DNA of 64,000 nt from the NCBI GenBank assembly GCA_027493625.1, contig JAOSKM010000002.1:558001-622000 (forward strand), given 5' to 3'. This DNA is from Planctomycetota bacterium (GTDB lineage: Bacteria > Planctomycetota > UBA8742 > UBA2392). The notes beneath the pieces were generated by a model. It was not told where the DNA came from and ran no database searches. It was given only the letters and a program-made list of their open reading frames with translations. A program made the translations under genes and the position numbers. Shown in pieces: positions 51,403 through 60,915 of the stretch (the first letter of the stretch is position 1; every line of letters begins with the position of its first letter).

Positions 51403-52715
51403 GGTGGCGTGGGTGGCTCCTCTGCCTGCAGTGGCAGCAGACCGAAGCGGCGGCAGTGTTCGCGCATTTCGTCCTGCATCCGCTGCAGGCTTGCCGCGCG
51501 TCCGCGCGCCCGAATGACGCCGATGCTTTCCCCCCACAATGCCGCAGCCTCGTCGCGCCTGCCCTGGCTCAAGAGGCACAACGCCAGCCTGCACTGGTCT
51601 GCGGCGAACACTACGTTGCCGCTGGTTTCAAGCCCCACAGCGATTGCGTCACGCAGCAAAGGCTCGGCCTCGGGCGCGAGACCCAGAGACATCAGCAACC
51701 GCCCGAGCTCTGACAGTCCATAGGCCAGCACCATGGGCTGGCCCGTCTCGCGTGCCAGTTCCACGGCGGCGCGCAGGTGACTCTCAGCCTGCTCAAGCCG
51801 GCCCGTGTTCTGGAACACTTCCGCCAGGTTCATCAGCGCTTGGGCCTCAATGTCGCGCGTGTTGAGGGCCCGGGCGAGCGCAAGCCCCTCCCTATCGAGC
51901 TCCTCGGCCTCCTGCCAGCGATGCTGGAAGCTGCGCAGGTTTCCCAGGTTCACGGTGACGGCGGCATCAAGCTTTCCGAAGCCGGTTTCCCTCGCGATCT
52001 CTCTCGCCCGGATGTTGAAGGCTTCGCCGCGTTCAAAGTCGGAGCGCGCAACGTAACGGCTGCCGAGTGCTGACAGGACCGCCGCCTCGCCTCGGCGGTC
52101 TCCGGCACGTTGCAGCAACTCCAGGGCGAGGGCGCCTTCCCGGTCGCATTCTTCCAGCCGCGCCAACTGGTAGAGCAACACCGTGCGGCTGCCGCGCACC
52201 GCAGCCTCCAGCCCCACATCGTCGCATTCCACGGCCAGGTCAAGCGCGGCAACGTGGAGTTGTTCCGCCTGCTCCGGCCTCATCAGCCGCAGCGCGGAGT
52301 TGGCCGCACGGCGCAGGCACTCGCCGCGCCTCGAGTCGGGAAAAAGCGCCGCGGCCCGCTGCCAGGCAGACAGCGCCTCGGCGTGGCCGTACGCCTGCTC
52401 CGCCACCTGCGCTGCGCGGCAATGATAGACGCGCAGGGGCTCATCCAGGTCCGGATCGCCGCCGGCCTGTACCGCCAGACGGGCGTGAGCGGCCAGTTCT
52501 GAGGCGATCCCATCGGTCCGGTGGGGAGTGAACGAGTGAGCCGCGGGCGGCGTCAGGTCCGGCATCGGCGCGCGGCCGCCGTGGAACTGTTCCAGCAGCT
52601 GCACGGCCAGGCCATGCAGGTGCGCCCGCGTCGCGGGAGGCTGCAGATCATAGGCCGCGTCGCGCAGCAGCGCGTGGCGGAACAGGTAGGCGATCTCGGC
52701 GGATGGCTCGGGCAC
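51399..52715 (-). CDS. TPR protein with AAA-tail-like N-terminus, paralogue C
   Basis: 438 residues, intact, beginning PEPSAEIAYLFRHALLRDAAYDLQ. The repeats include GREAFNIRAREIARETGF-like helices and QALMNLAEVFQNTGRLEQAE. It is the first gene of the three-gene leftward operon and diverges from the GNAT gene by 46 bp. The C-terminus (MQDEMREHCRRFGLLPLQ) matches the ends of the other two (MREWCAKAGVPPLE, MRKSCAEAGVQPFA), so all three share one architecture. Confidence 0.8.
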   Translation of the reverse strand: MPEPSAEIAYLFRHALLRDAAYDLQPPATRAHLHGLAVQLLEQFHGGRAPMPDLTPPAAHSFTPHRTDGIASELAAHARLAVQAGGDPDLDEPLRVYHCRAAQVAEQAYGHAEALSAWQRAAALFPDSRRGECLRRAANSALRLMRPEQAEQLHVAALDLAVECDDVGLEAAVRGSRTVLLYQLARLEECDREGALALELLQRAGDRRGEAAVLSALGSRYVARSDFERGEAFNIRAREIARETGFGKLDAAVTVNLGNLRSFQHRWQEAEELDREGLALARALNTRDIEAQALMNLAEVFQNTGRLEQAESHLRAAVELARETGQPMVLAYGLSELGRLLMSLGLAPEAEPLLRDAIAVGLETSGNVVFAADQCRLALCLLSQGRRDEAAALWGESIGVIRARGRAASLQRMQDEMREHCRRFGLLPLQAEEPPTPP

Positions 52716-52761
52716 CGCGAGATTGTAATGTCACGCTGCGGCGTTACGACAGGAGCAACCC

Positions 52762-53596
52762 GTGGATCACCTGCCCGAAGGCCCCGAGCTTGAGCGTCTG
52801 CTTGAGTCCATCGAGCAGGCCATGTACGCCGACCTTTACGCCGCGCTGCCGCCCGCGCTCGCCCTGCAGCACGGCATCGAGGCGCGCGCCCGCGACGGCC
52901 TGCTTCGCATCACCACCCGCGCCCTCGACCACCCCATGATGAACCGCGTGATGGGCGTCGGCCTGCAACGCCCGGCCGAGGCGCAACTCGACGAGCTGGC
53001 CGCGCACTACGCCGCCGCCGGCATCCGTCGCTGGATGCTGCAGGTGCTGCCGCACGCGGAGACGCCGGCGTTCCGCGCCGCCTGCGCCGCACGCGGCATC
53101 ATCAGGCTGCGCGGCTGGGCCAAGCATGTGGGGCCCGCCACGCTCACGCCGGCGGCGCGCTGCGACCTGCACATTCAGCCCGTGGGCGTTGAGCGCGCGG
53201 ACGAATGGGCGGCCGTGGTGGGCGAGACGTTCGCGATTCCGCCCGCGTTCCACCCCCTGGATGGCGCGGCTGGCGGGGCGCGAGGCCTGGCGGCTGTTCG
53301 GCGCCTTCGACGGCGAGACGCTGGCAGCCGCCGCGGCCCTGTACATGCACGGGGAAATCGGCGAGCTGACCTGGGCCGGCACCCGCGAGGGCTGGCGCGG
53401 CCGCGGCGCGCAGTCGGCCCTGATCGCCGCGCGATTTGCGGCGGCGCGCGAGGCGGGCGTGAAGTGGCTGGTGACGGAGACGGACGAAGAGCTGCCCGAC
53501 AAGCCGAACCCCAGCTATCACAACATGGTGCGCCTGGGTCTGCCGGTGCGCTACGTGCGCGCCAACTGGGGCCCGCCCAAACCGGCCGACGCGTAG
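52762..53596 (+). CDS. GNAT family N-acetyltransferase (one homopolymer frame break)
   Basis: About 277 residues if one C is removed from a C5 run (53253-53257), which joins IPPAFHP to WMARLAGREAWRLFGAF. The C-terminal GNAT domain has the acetyl-CoA-binding segment THxGWRGRGAQSALI-like (TREGWRGRGAQSALIAARF) and ends VRLGLPVRYVRANW. The N-terminal half resembles a second, degenerate GNAT unit (RRWMLQVLPHAETPAFRAAC). Substrate unknown. It diverges from the TPR operon. Confidence 0.75.
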
Positions 53597-54240
53597 AGAG
53601 CCGCCGGGGGCCAAGCGCCCGCCAATGTGGTGCGATTAAGGAATGCGGCCGGAAGCGTGTAGATCCATCCGGCCTGAAAGGCCGGTTCTGTCAGCCCGGG
53701 CCACAGGCCCGGGATTCGACCGCCGGGTGCGTTGCCGGCCTGAAGGGCCGGTTCATGCGGCGGCACGATGAACGGCCCCTTCAGGGCCGTCGCGGAAACT
53801 GGCGCCGTGACCCCAGGGCTTCGCCCTGGGCTGGCAGAAGCGGCCCTTCGGGCTGACGCGCGTCCGATTAGCTGCGCATTCAGCCGCGCGGTTCACCTGT
53901 CGGTACTGCTTAATCGCACCAGATGGGCCGCTTTTACTGCAGTTGAGGCCGTGTAACGGCCGTCAGAGCTTAGCCCAGGGCAACGAGCGCCACAGGCGCG
54001 AGGCAGCCCTGGGTCAGCGGCAACGAAATTCCAAAGCCCGCGTGAGCGGGCGACAGAAGGAAACGACAAAGAGTATGTCGGCGAAGCGCAAGTTTTCCGC
54101 AGGATGCTGACGAAGTCGAAGTACAGCAGTGCGGAGTACAGGGTACAGAATGGCGTGGAAGCGGCTTGGCGCAGGGCTTTCACGCCGTACTCGGCACTCT
54201 GGACTGTGAACTCGGAACTCAACGTACCGACACACCCGTG
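53597..54240. repeat. Repeat-rich intergenic region of palindromic words
   Basis: No gene is supported. Words include GGCCTGAAAGGCCGGTTC (53674) and GGCCTGAAGGGCCGGTTC (53738), CCCGGGCCACAGGCCCGGG (about 53695), CCCAGGGCTTCGCCCTGGG (about 53812), GCCCAGGGC ... GCCCTGGGTC (53972-54015), and an outer pair of GTACAGCAGTGCGGAGTACAG-type words (54118 onward) mirrored by CGTACTCGGCACTCTGGACT (54185 onward). It is a cluster of mobile-looking mini-palindromes. Confidence 0.55.
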
Positions 54241-54277
54241 CGCCGGTTTTCCTCATATCAACTATCCGCCGACACCG

Positions 54278-54306
54278 TTGGACAAGCGCTTCTGGCGGGG
54301 TACATT
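54278..54306 (+). promoter_or_regulatory. Sigma70-type promoter of the structured RNA
   Basis: TTGGAC (54278-54283), an exact 17-nt spacer, TACATT (54301-54306). Predicted transcription start is about 54313. There is no open frame of note downstream before the terminator. Confidence 0.6.
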
Positions 54307-54312
54307 TCTACT

Positions 54313-54677
54313 CGTGCAGCGCGGTGATGCAGCACCGGGTTGCGGGTGAGTCCCCTGCAAAGGACTTGCCCGGGGTAAGGCCGGCACGCCTCGAGCGTGC
54401 AGTGTACGGAGGTCGCCAGCTTGCTGACGACTTCCCGGGGAAAGCGGAAACGCCTCCCCGTGGCAGGTGGTGACGCCTGCCGGGACATCGGCCAGCCTTC
54501 GCGGAGTCGACGCCGCGCAACCGCCAGCCGGTCGAAAGGCCGGGACGTGAAAGGGGAATAGCCGCCCCGATCGCGTAGAGTGAGGGGCTGTCCTCACGAC
54601 GCAGGCTCACTGCACACACCTTTGGCCGGGGCAACACCTTGGCCCGCAAAAGCCTCCGCCACGCGGGGGCTTTTTGC
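54313..54677 (+). ncRNA. Candidate structured non-coding RNA, about 365 nt, family not recognised
   Basis: Bounded by a good promoter and an intrinsic terminator, and almost entirely foldable into local stems. These are GGTG/CACC (54323-54336), a 10-bp stem with GU pairs (54343-54372), GCACGC/GCGTGC (54384-54400), GGAGGTCG/CGACTTCC with an inner CAGC/GCTG (54408-54435), a stem capped by a GAAA tetraloop (54436-54460), GGCAGG/CCTGCC (54462-54481), CCGG/CCGG (about 54528-54543) and GTGAGG/CCTCAC (54580-54597). Size and architecture would suit RNase P RNA or tmRNA, but their conserved core motifs are not found. A leader or attenuator for the downstream Sel1 gene is an alternative. Confidence 0.6.
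54646..54677 (+). terminator. Intrinsic terminator of the structured RNA
   Basis: GCAAAAGCCTCCGC, loop CAC, GCGGGGGCTTTTTGC: a GC-rich stem followed by T5. It stands 55 bp before the ATG of the Sel1-repeat gene. Confidence 0.75.
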
Positions 54678-54732
54678 ATTGGCGGCGCATGCCGCAAGCT
54701 ACACTACAAACACCGGGGCCAGGGAGAATTCC

Positions 54733-56940
54733 ATGCTGCGCGCAATTGCGACAGCCGTGCTGCTGTTGACGGCCGTGCCCTGCTTGGCGGAAGACTTCGA
54801 CGTCAACGCCCTGTACGAGAAGTGGAAGAAGGAAGACAGCCGCACGCTGGAAGGCTGGCGCGTGCTGGACGACCCCACACTGATCGAGAAGCTGGGTCCG
54901 CTGGGCATCCGGGGCCCCTGGTTTGAAAGAGGCCGCGAGACCGGCGATCCTGCCGCCAACTACCTGCTCAGCATCGCCCACGAGCGCGGCATCGCGGGCG
55001 CGCCGTGCGACCCGCTGCTGGCACGGCGCTACTGGAGCGCGTCGGCCGAGTTGCGGAAGCGGGACGGCTACGCCGCGACGCGACCGTACTTTAGCGTGGA
55101 ATACAGGGAAGGTGAGTTTCGGATCCTCCAAGACTTGGCGCTGCGAGGCGTAATTCCTGTCGAAGACCTGCTCGAACAACAGACGAAAGACGGCGTGCCG
55201 GCCGCTTTCCTGATGCTCGGCAGGTACCGCAACCTGGGCGAAGATAAGGATCTCACCAGCAAGGAGGGGCGGGAGTACCTGGAGCTTGCTGCCCGGGGCG
55301 GCTGCCTGCCCGCCATGGCCATCCTGGGCCAACGTTTGCTGCGCGGGGCGGACGTCAGACGCGACGTGAAAGGCGGGCTGGCGTGGCTGAAGAAGGCCGC
55401 GAAGGGCGGTTACGTTCCGGCGATGCTGGAGCTTGCGAGGTTCCACCATTACAGCACAGGCCAGCAACCCGACCTGCAGTTGCACCGCCAGTACATCAGG
55501 ATGGCGGCCGACGCCGGGGACATCGACGCGCTGCGAATCTTCGAGACCCTGCCGGAACAGGAAGAGGAAGGGCTGAAAGTCTCCGAGTTGTACGACCGGT
55601 ACATCGCAGCGTGGAGAGCGCCAAAGCTGGCGATTTCGAACCCGGCGAGCAAGTTGCTGGTTACGCCGCCGAATCCGGAACTGACGCGCTACACGGAACT
55701 GGCGAAGTGGCTGAAACCCATCGTTGACGACCTGACCAACGATTACACCCAGGAAGAGAGAGCCAAAGCACAGGTGATGTACGCCGAGTGTCTGCGCCAC
55801 GGCATCGGCGGCGTCGAGCGGGACACCAAGCTTTCCCGCCACTGGTTGTATCAGTTCCTACACGATGACAATTACCCGGACGCAAAACTGCTGTACGCCG
55901 AGATGTTGGTGGAAGCCGGTGACAGCAACGTCAGGGAGCCCATGAGCTTTACTCAGGACGCGTACGAAGCCGGCTTTCGGCCTGCCGCGCGCATGCTGTG
56001 CGCAGTGAAGCTGGTCGGCTTGGAGACCGAGTACTCCGTGCGGGGTTTCGACTGGGAACGGGAACCGCTTTTCGGCGAACGTCAGGCTGTCCAAAAACTG
56101 GAAGCGCTCGCGAAGGATGGCGACACAGAATCCATGCGCATGCTGGTCGAATACCGCCGCATCGCCGAGATTCAATGGTTGTTGTGGGCCGTGAAACTGG
56201 CCAACCTGGGTGACGGTCCCTGCGCGCTGCTGGTGGCTGACTACTACTCGGAAGCGGATCACGCGGACGTCGAGAAGGTGAAGCTCGCCCTGCAGATAGC
56301 GGCCAAGTCCTCGGCCACACGGGAAGAGGCACTCCGTCGCCTGCGGTACTTCGATCGCGAGTATGCTCGCAAGCGCTGCGCGGAGCTGGCACCCGAGCTT
56401 GCAGAGGTCATCAACCGTGACGCCTCGCCCAAGGCGTTCCTTGATGCCCACCCCTGGATTGCCGGTTTCGCGCAGCAGGCCGCCATGGATCGTGCCGACT
56501 ACAGCCTTTACGCCCTCTGCCTGCAGTACGGCCACGGGGTCAGCGCGGACGACCGCTCTGCGCGCAAGCTGTACAATCTGGAGGACGAGGACACGTCCCG
56601 AATCTACCTGCTGGCGCGCATGATGGAGCAAGGCTACGGCGGCGCAGCCGACCAGCGCGGTGCGGGCTGGGTGTACGAGGCGCTGGCCAAGGCCGGCCAC
56701 GGCGCCGGCGCGTATCGCCTGGGGCTGATCCGGCGCGGGGAGAAGCAGGACGAAAAGGCCACGAAGCTGTTCAAACAGGCGGCCGAAGCCGGCTGTTTGC
56801 CCGGCATGGTGGAACTGGCCGAGGCATTGCACGACGGGCTCGGCACCGAGAAAGACGCCGAAAAGGCCAAAGAATGGGCCAAGAAAGCAGCCGACGCCGG
56901 CGACGCCTCAGCCAAGGCGCTGCTGGATGAGTGGAAGTAG
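54733..56940 (+). CDS. Secreted Sel1-repeat protein
   Basis: 735 residues, with a signal peptide (MLRAIATAVLLLTAVPCLAE). Sel1-like repeats are scattered through the chain: PAMAILGQRLLRGADVRRD followed by GLAWLKKAAKGGYVPAMLEL, SLYALCLQYGHGVSADDRSA, and the C-terminal GMVELAEALHDGLGTEKDAE. Each pairs a helix ending in a Gly turn with the AxxxGxxxA spacing typical of SEL1. Such solenoids mediate protein contacts in the periplasm. AGGGAG lies 8 nt before the ATG. No enzymatic domain. Confidence 0.85.
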   Translation: MLRAIATAVLLLTAVPCLAEDFDVNALYEKWKKEDSRTLEGWRVLDDPTLIEKLGPLGIRGPWFERGRETGDPAANYLLSIAHERGIAGAPCDPLLARRYWSASAELRKRDGYAATRPYFSVEYREGEFRILQDLALRGVIPVEDLLEQQTKDGVPAAFLMLGRYRNLGEDKDLTSKEGREYLELAARGGCLPAMAILGQRLLRGADVRRDVKGGLAWLKKAAKGGYVPAMLELARFHHYSTGQQPDLQLHRQYIRMAADAGDIDALRIFETLPEQEEEGLKVSELYDRYIAAWRAPKLAISNPASKLLVTPPNPELTRYTELAKWLKPIVDDLTNDYTQEERAKAQVMYAECLRHGIGGVERDTKLSRHWLYQFLHDDNYPDAKLLYAEMLVEAGDSNVREPMSFTQDAYEAGFRPAARMLCAVKLVGLETEYSVRGFDWEREPLFGERQAVQKLEALAKDGDTESMRMLVEYRRIAEIQWLLWAVKLANLGDGPCALLVADYYSEADHADVEKVKLALQIAAKSSATREEALRRLRYFDREYARKRCAELAPELAEVINRDASPKAFLDAHPWIAGFAQQAAMDRADYSLYALCLQYGHGVSADDRSARKLYNLEDEDTSRIYLLARMMEQGYGGAADQRGAGWVYEALAKAGHGAGAYRLGLIRRGEKQDEKATKLFKQAAEAGCLPGMVELAEALHDGLGTEKDAEKAKEWAKKAADAGDASAKALLDEWK

Positions 56941-56966
56941 CGCCGCCACGCTGGCATAACTGGTTC

Positions 56967-57552
56967 ATGGCGGCGCTTCTTGATCTGCTTGTGCTTAGCG
57001 TTCCCGGGCTTTCCGCGCGGTTGCTTGCGGAGCGTGAGGCCGTTTTGCCCCCACCTGGCTAAGCTGGCCCTGGGCACGGCCGCCACCGTTGCCGTGCTGG
57101 AGGGCGCTTCGCCTGCGCAGCTTGAGGCCGCGCTGTTCTGCGGCCTGCTGCCCGAATTCATCAGCGGCGGGCGCGGCTTGCCCTTCTGGCTGCAGGCCGA
57201 GGCGGCTGCACACGTGCAGGCCGAGCATCCTTTGCCGTCCAGCTGGCGCGCGATTTCGAAACAGCCGCGCCTGGAATGGCGCACCATCGCCGGCTTAAGC
57301 GACGACCCCGCGGCCGTGCTGTCCGCGCTGGATGCCGCGGTCGCGCAGGCCGACGCGGGGCGCGCGCTGGTGGTGCTCTCGACCTGGGCGCTGGCCGACG
57401 GCCGCGTCGCCCCGCGCCACGCGGCGCCGCTGGATCGGCCGGTGCTGCTGATCCGCGGTTTCGAGCAGCCGAAAACCTGTGTGGGCATCCTGGAGGTTGC
57501 GGGTATCCTGCGTCGCGCCCTGACCGGCGAGGTGCTGACCGATGCGCTGTAG
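56967..57552 (+). CDS. Hypothetical protein (one homopolymer frame break)
   Basis: About 194 residues when one C is removed from a C5 run (57048-57052). The N-terminus then reads MAALLDLLVLSVPGLSARLL and continues LPHLAKLALGTAATVAVLEG. The C-terminal half carries RALVVLSTWALADGRVAPRH and ends VLTDAL. No known motif. The 3' end overlaps the following lipoprotein gene by 11 bp, so the two are probably cotranslated. Family not recognised. Confidence 0.55.
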
Positions 57553-58112
57553 CCTGTTGCTGATCCCGCTGCTGCTGGCCGCCTGCGCGAGCCGCCAGGC
57601 GCCCGTTGAGCGCGGCCTGTTTTCGCCCGACACCATGGTGGTCAAGCCGGTGCAGAACCTCAGCGGCGTGACACTCAAGGTGCCCGAAATCTACCTTGGC
57701 GATGCCGTGGGCCGTGCGGCCGAGCTTGAGGTCGACGACATCGACGTCGCCCTGCTGGCCGAGGCGGCGGTGTACGCGCGGCTCGATGAACTGGGCTACC
57801 GCGCCGAGCTGGACCAGAACGGCAGCCGCTTCCGCAACGGGCCGAAGTACGAGGTGCACTCCGCCATCACGATTTTCGACCTGACCGAGCTGCGCCAGAC
57901 CGGCCGCATGCGCATGGCCATGACGGTGATGCTGGTGGACGCGGCGGGGCAGGTCGAAGTCGCCCGTGGCGAGGCGGACCGCGAGTTCCAGCTATTGGAT
58001 GTAGCCCCCGACGAGGCCGGCGCGCTCGGCGACCAGCGCTTCATCGAGGGGCGGCTGCAAGATCTTCACGGAAAGCCTGGCCCGGGAAGCGGTTGATGCG
58101 GCGGGATTCTGA
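57542..58112 (+). CDS. Lipoprotein of unknown function (one homopolymer frame break)
   Basis: About 189 residues. The signal MRCSLLLIPLLLAACASRQ ends in a lipobox Cys. The mature part is alpha/beta (MVVKPVQNLSGVTLKVPEIY ... KYEVHSAITIFDLTELRQTG), resembling small outer-membrane-associated lipoproteins in outline. A GGGG run (58048-58051) read as GGG restores the ending FTESLAREAVDAAGF and a stop at 58112. It is overlapped by the preceding gene. Confidence 0.65.
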
Positions 58113-58195
58113 TGACGGATGGCGGATGTTTTTTTAAGGTCAGGATCACCAGGACAGCGGAACCATAAGGAAGGCGCAAGCAGAGGAGAGCCAAA

Positions 58196-59562
58196 ATGAA
58201 ACGATTCGGACTGGTGGTGGCAGGACTTTGCGTGGCGGCGCTGGCCGCGTGCGGCGGCGGCGGCAACAACGCGGCCCCGGCAGGCAACCAGGCGCCCAAG
58301 ACCAACGAAGCGCCGGCCGGCAACGAGACGGCCTGTGGCGGCGGCAACGGCAAGGCCGAGTTCGACGCCGTGGCCGCGCGCAAAGCAGCCATTGAGCAGG
58401 CCTGGGGCTTCCTGAAGACGCAGTACAACAAGGCGCCGGACCCGAGTGACCGCATGGGCCTGCTGAGCGGCTGGGGCCCCAAGACCATGAACGTGCCGTA
58501 CACGGCGCTGGTGCTGCAGGGGCTGGTCGGCACGAGCGTGTGGAAGTCGGACGACCCGATGATCAAGGACAGCGTTGAGTGGCTGCTGGACGCGCAGGAG
58601 ACCACAGGCGCCTGGAGCTACATGCCGGGCAGCGACATGTACAAGGGCCTGCGCGCGGTTTACATCACGGCCATCATGGCGCAGTTGCTGGTTGACCTGA
58701 ACGGCATGGACGCCTGGAAGGGCAAACTGGACGGTAAGATCGCCTCGGCGCGCGACTACCTGAAACAGTCGCAGGTGGGCAACCCGGAAGGCCCTGCGCC
58801 CGACTACGACGCCAAGACCACCGGCTACGGCGGCTGGGCCTACAGCAAAGAAGAGATCGCTGAAAGCGTGGACGGGAAAGGAAAGCCCCCGCCAACATGA
58901 GCACAAGCAGCTTCGCGATCGACGCCCTGCACGCCTGCGGCGTCGAGGAAGGCGACCCCCTGTGGGAGAAGGCGCTGACCTTCCTTAAGCGCAGCCAGAA
59001 CGCGGGTGAAGTGCAGGAGGAAGGCTTCGAGGCGATCGAGAAGGGCAGCGGCAAGAAGATCAAGCCAGCCGAGAAGGGCAGCCAGGACTACGGCGGCGCG
59101 ATCTACAGCGAAGAGACCAGCATGGCCGAGGGCATGCAGGAGAACGAGGACGGCACGGTCACGTTGTTCAGCTACGGGAGCATGACCTACAACCTGCTGC
59201 GCAGCTACATCTTCGCCGGCCTGAAGAAAGACAGCGTGCCGGTGCAGCTCGCCTGGGGCTGGATCCAGCGCAATTACACGGTGGAGCGCGTGCCCGGCTT
59301 CCGCGCCGCCGCGCAGTACGAGATGGGCCTGTACTACTACTACCTGAGCATGGCCCGCACCCTGGACGCCTTCGGCGTGGATGCGGTGGAAGAGCCCGAC
59401 CGCGGCCTGAAACACGACTGGCGCGCGGACATCATCAAAGCGCTCAGCGACCGCCAGAAAGATGACGGCAGCTGGATCAACGAGAAGCACGACCGCTGGC
59501 AGGAAAACAGCCGCACCCTGTGCACGGCCTACGCGTTGAACGCCCTGCGGCACACGAAGTAG
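58196..59562 (+). CDS. Lipoprotein with prenyltransferase/squalene-oxidase repeats (one homopolymer frame break)
   Basis: About 455 residues after adding one C to a C5 run (58886-58890), which joins DGKGKPP to ANMSTSSFAIDALHACG. A lipobox signal (LCVAALAACGGGG) is followed by a Gly/Asn/Ala-rich spacer and then an alpha/alpha barrel. Its repeats are SVEWLLDAQETTGAWSYMPG, TGYGGWAYSKEE, and KALSDRQKDDGSWINEKHDR with CTAYALNALRH. These are the QxxDGSW-type repeats of squalene-hopene cyclases and prenyltransferase-like proteins. The cyclase DXDD acid motif is not seen, so it is probably a non-catalytic secreted relative (such proteins are frequent in Planctomycetota). Confidence 0.75.
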
Positions 59563-59577
59563 TCGGCATGTGAGACT

Positions 59578-59683
59578 GTGGCATTCGCCTCCGGCGAATG
59601 AGTGCCGTGCGCCTCCGGCGCGCGCCAGCGGCCGGAGGCCGCTGACACTCATTCGCGAGACGCGAATGCCACTGTCGTTGCGG
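59578..59683. repeat. Nested mirrored-word element between convergent genes
   Basis: GTGGCATTCGCCTCCGGCGAATGAGTG is mirrored by CACTCATTCGCGAGACGCGAATGCCAC, with an inner CAGCGGCCGGAGGCCGCTG. It resembles the element at 33762-33840. Confidence 0.7.
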
Positions 59684-60223
59684 CTACTCCCTGATGCCGC
59701 CGGCGCGCACTTGCGGCTTGTAGGCCGTTGACTGGCCGCGCGCGATGCTGAGGGTTTTCCAGTTCGCCCCCAGCTGTTCGCGCGCCAGCGTTACCATCTG
59801 CCCCACGTGGTAGCTGTAGTGGGCAAGCTGGCGCATGATGGCGTCCATCACCGTCAGGGGCTCGCCGCGGATGCGCACCTCGCGCAGCACGTCGCCGGGC
59901 TGCAACGTCTTGAGCGCGTCCAGGGTGCAGGCCCAGCCCGCATCCCACAGGCGCAACACGCTCGCCCGGTCGCGCGCCGGCTGTTCAAACTCGCGGTCGC
60001 GCTGGCGGTTGGGCTTGTCGCCGTCGCTGGCAAGGAAATCGGTCCAGCGCGACAGCATGTTGCCGTGCAGGTGGCGCACGATGATGGCGATGCTGTTGGC
60101 CTCGGTGTCGGTCAGGTGAAACAGCTGCTCGTCGTTCACCTGCGCCAGCACGCCGTCGCCCAGGGCCTTCACGGCCTGCATGCGGGCGACGCAGCCTTTC
60201 AGGAACTCGGCGGCGGTATTCAT
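59684..60223 (-). CDS. DinB-like (DUF1572) metal-binding helical protein
   Basis: 179 residues, start ATG 60223 overlapping the upstream stop (ATGA). A four-helix bundle with the DinB-type histidines: AIIVRHLHGNMLSRWTDFL and RQLAHYSYHVGQMVTLA. DinB-superfamily proteins include thiol-dependent S-transferases using bacillithiol or mycothiol-like cofactors; DUF1572 members are uncharacterised. Last gene of the leftward run. Confidence 0.85.
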   Translation of the reverse strand: MNTAAEFLKGCVARMQAVKALGDGVLAQVNDEQLFHLTDTEANSIAIIVRHLHGNMLSRWTDFLASDGDKPNRQRDREFEQPARDRASVLRLWDAGWACTLDALKTLQPGDVLREVRIRGEPLTVMDAIMRQLAHYSYHVGQMVTLAREQLGANWKTLSIARGQSTAYKPQVRAGGIRE

Positions 60224-60798
60224 TCGCGTGCACGCGCCAGTGTCACGCGGCGGCGACGCCAGATCGCCACAGAGGCCAGCAAGGCCAGGCCGGCGAGCGG
60301 CCAACTGCCCGCGCCGGCGTTCACCGCGCAGTCGTAGTGGTCGGACTCGTCGCCGGATTCGTAGTCGAAGTAGTACTTCACGAAGCTGACCGTGGCGTCG
60401 GCACCTGCGCCGTCCGGGGCGCTGACGGTGATGGTGATTTCGAAGTCGCCCCAGGCGTTGGGATTGGCGCTGTCCACCTCGATGTAGTAGGTGGAATTGT
60501 AGTCATGGGCGATGAAGTCGGGCTCGACCGTCCAGTCGCCGTCGGTGTCGCGCACGTCTTTGATCTCGTCGTAGTCGACCTCCAGGATGCGCACGCGAGG
60601 CGGCGCGTTGAAGCCGCGGACGGTTACGTCGACATCCGCCCACTCACTGGTGCCGTAGTCGAGGTTGATGCGGTAGCGCGCGGTTTCGTGGTCGCGCAGG
60701 CTGACTTCGTCCTGGTACTGGACCAGCAGCTCGGCGCTCAGGGGTGCGGCGGCCGTGATGAGAAGACCCACAAGGATAAGCAGCGTCAGGCGTCCCAT
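60220..60798 (-). CDS. Secreted beta-sandwich protein with C-terminal sorting tail
   Basis: 192 residues. Signal peptide MGRLTLLILVGLLITAAAPLS; a beta-rich body (TARYRINLDYGTSEWADVDV, ITVSAPDGAGADATVSFVKY) reminiscent of a C2 or Ig-like secreted domain; then HYDCAVNAGAGSWPLAGLALL and a WRRRRV end. A Cys, a short Gly/Ser linker, one TM helix and an Arg cluster is the MYXO-CTERM-like plan, in which the tail is recognised by a sorting protease. A TATAGT hexamer (60841-60846, complement strand) may be its -10. It is coupled by ATGA to the DinB-like gene. Confidence 0.75.
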   Translation of the reverse strand: MGRLTLLILVGLLITAAAPLSAELLVQYQDEVSLRDHETARYRINLDYGTSEWADVDVTVRGFNAPPRVRILEVDYDEIKDVRDTDGDWTVEPDFIAHDYNSTYYIEVDSANPNAWGDFEITITVSAPDGAGADATVSFVKYYFDYESGDESDHYDCAVNAGAGSWPLAGLALLASVAIWRRRRVTLARARE

Positions 60799-60915
60799 GG
60801 CTGAACTCCATGTCACAAGTCGGGTGAGCGACCCACGAGCACTATACCACATGAGCCGCCGTCATATGAAGAAACGCGCATCGGCGGCAGTTGAGTCCAA
60901 TCGCGTAAGCAGGGG

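Noticed and set aside
54313..54677. RNase P RNA, tmRNA or SRP RNA
   Set aside because: The conserved P4 strands, the tRNA-like ends and the GGAA-type SRP domain could not be found by eye.
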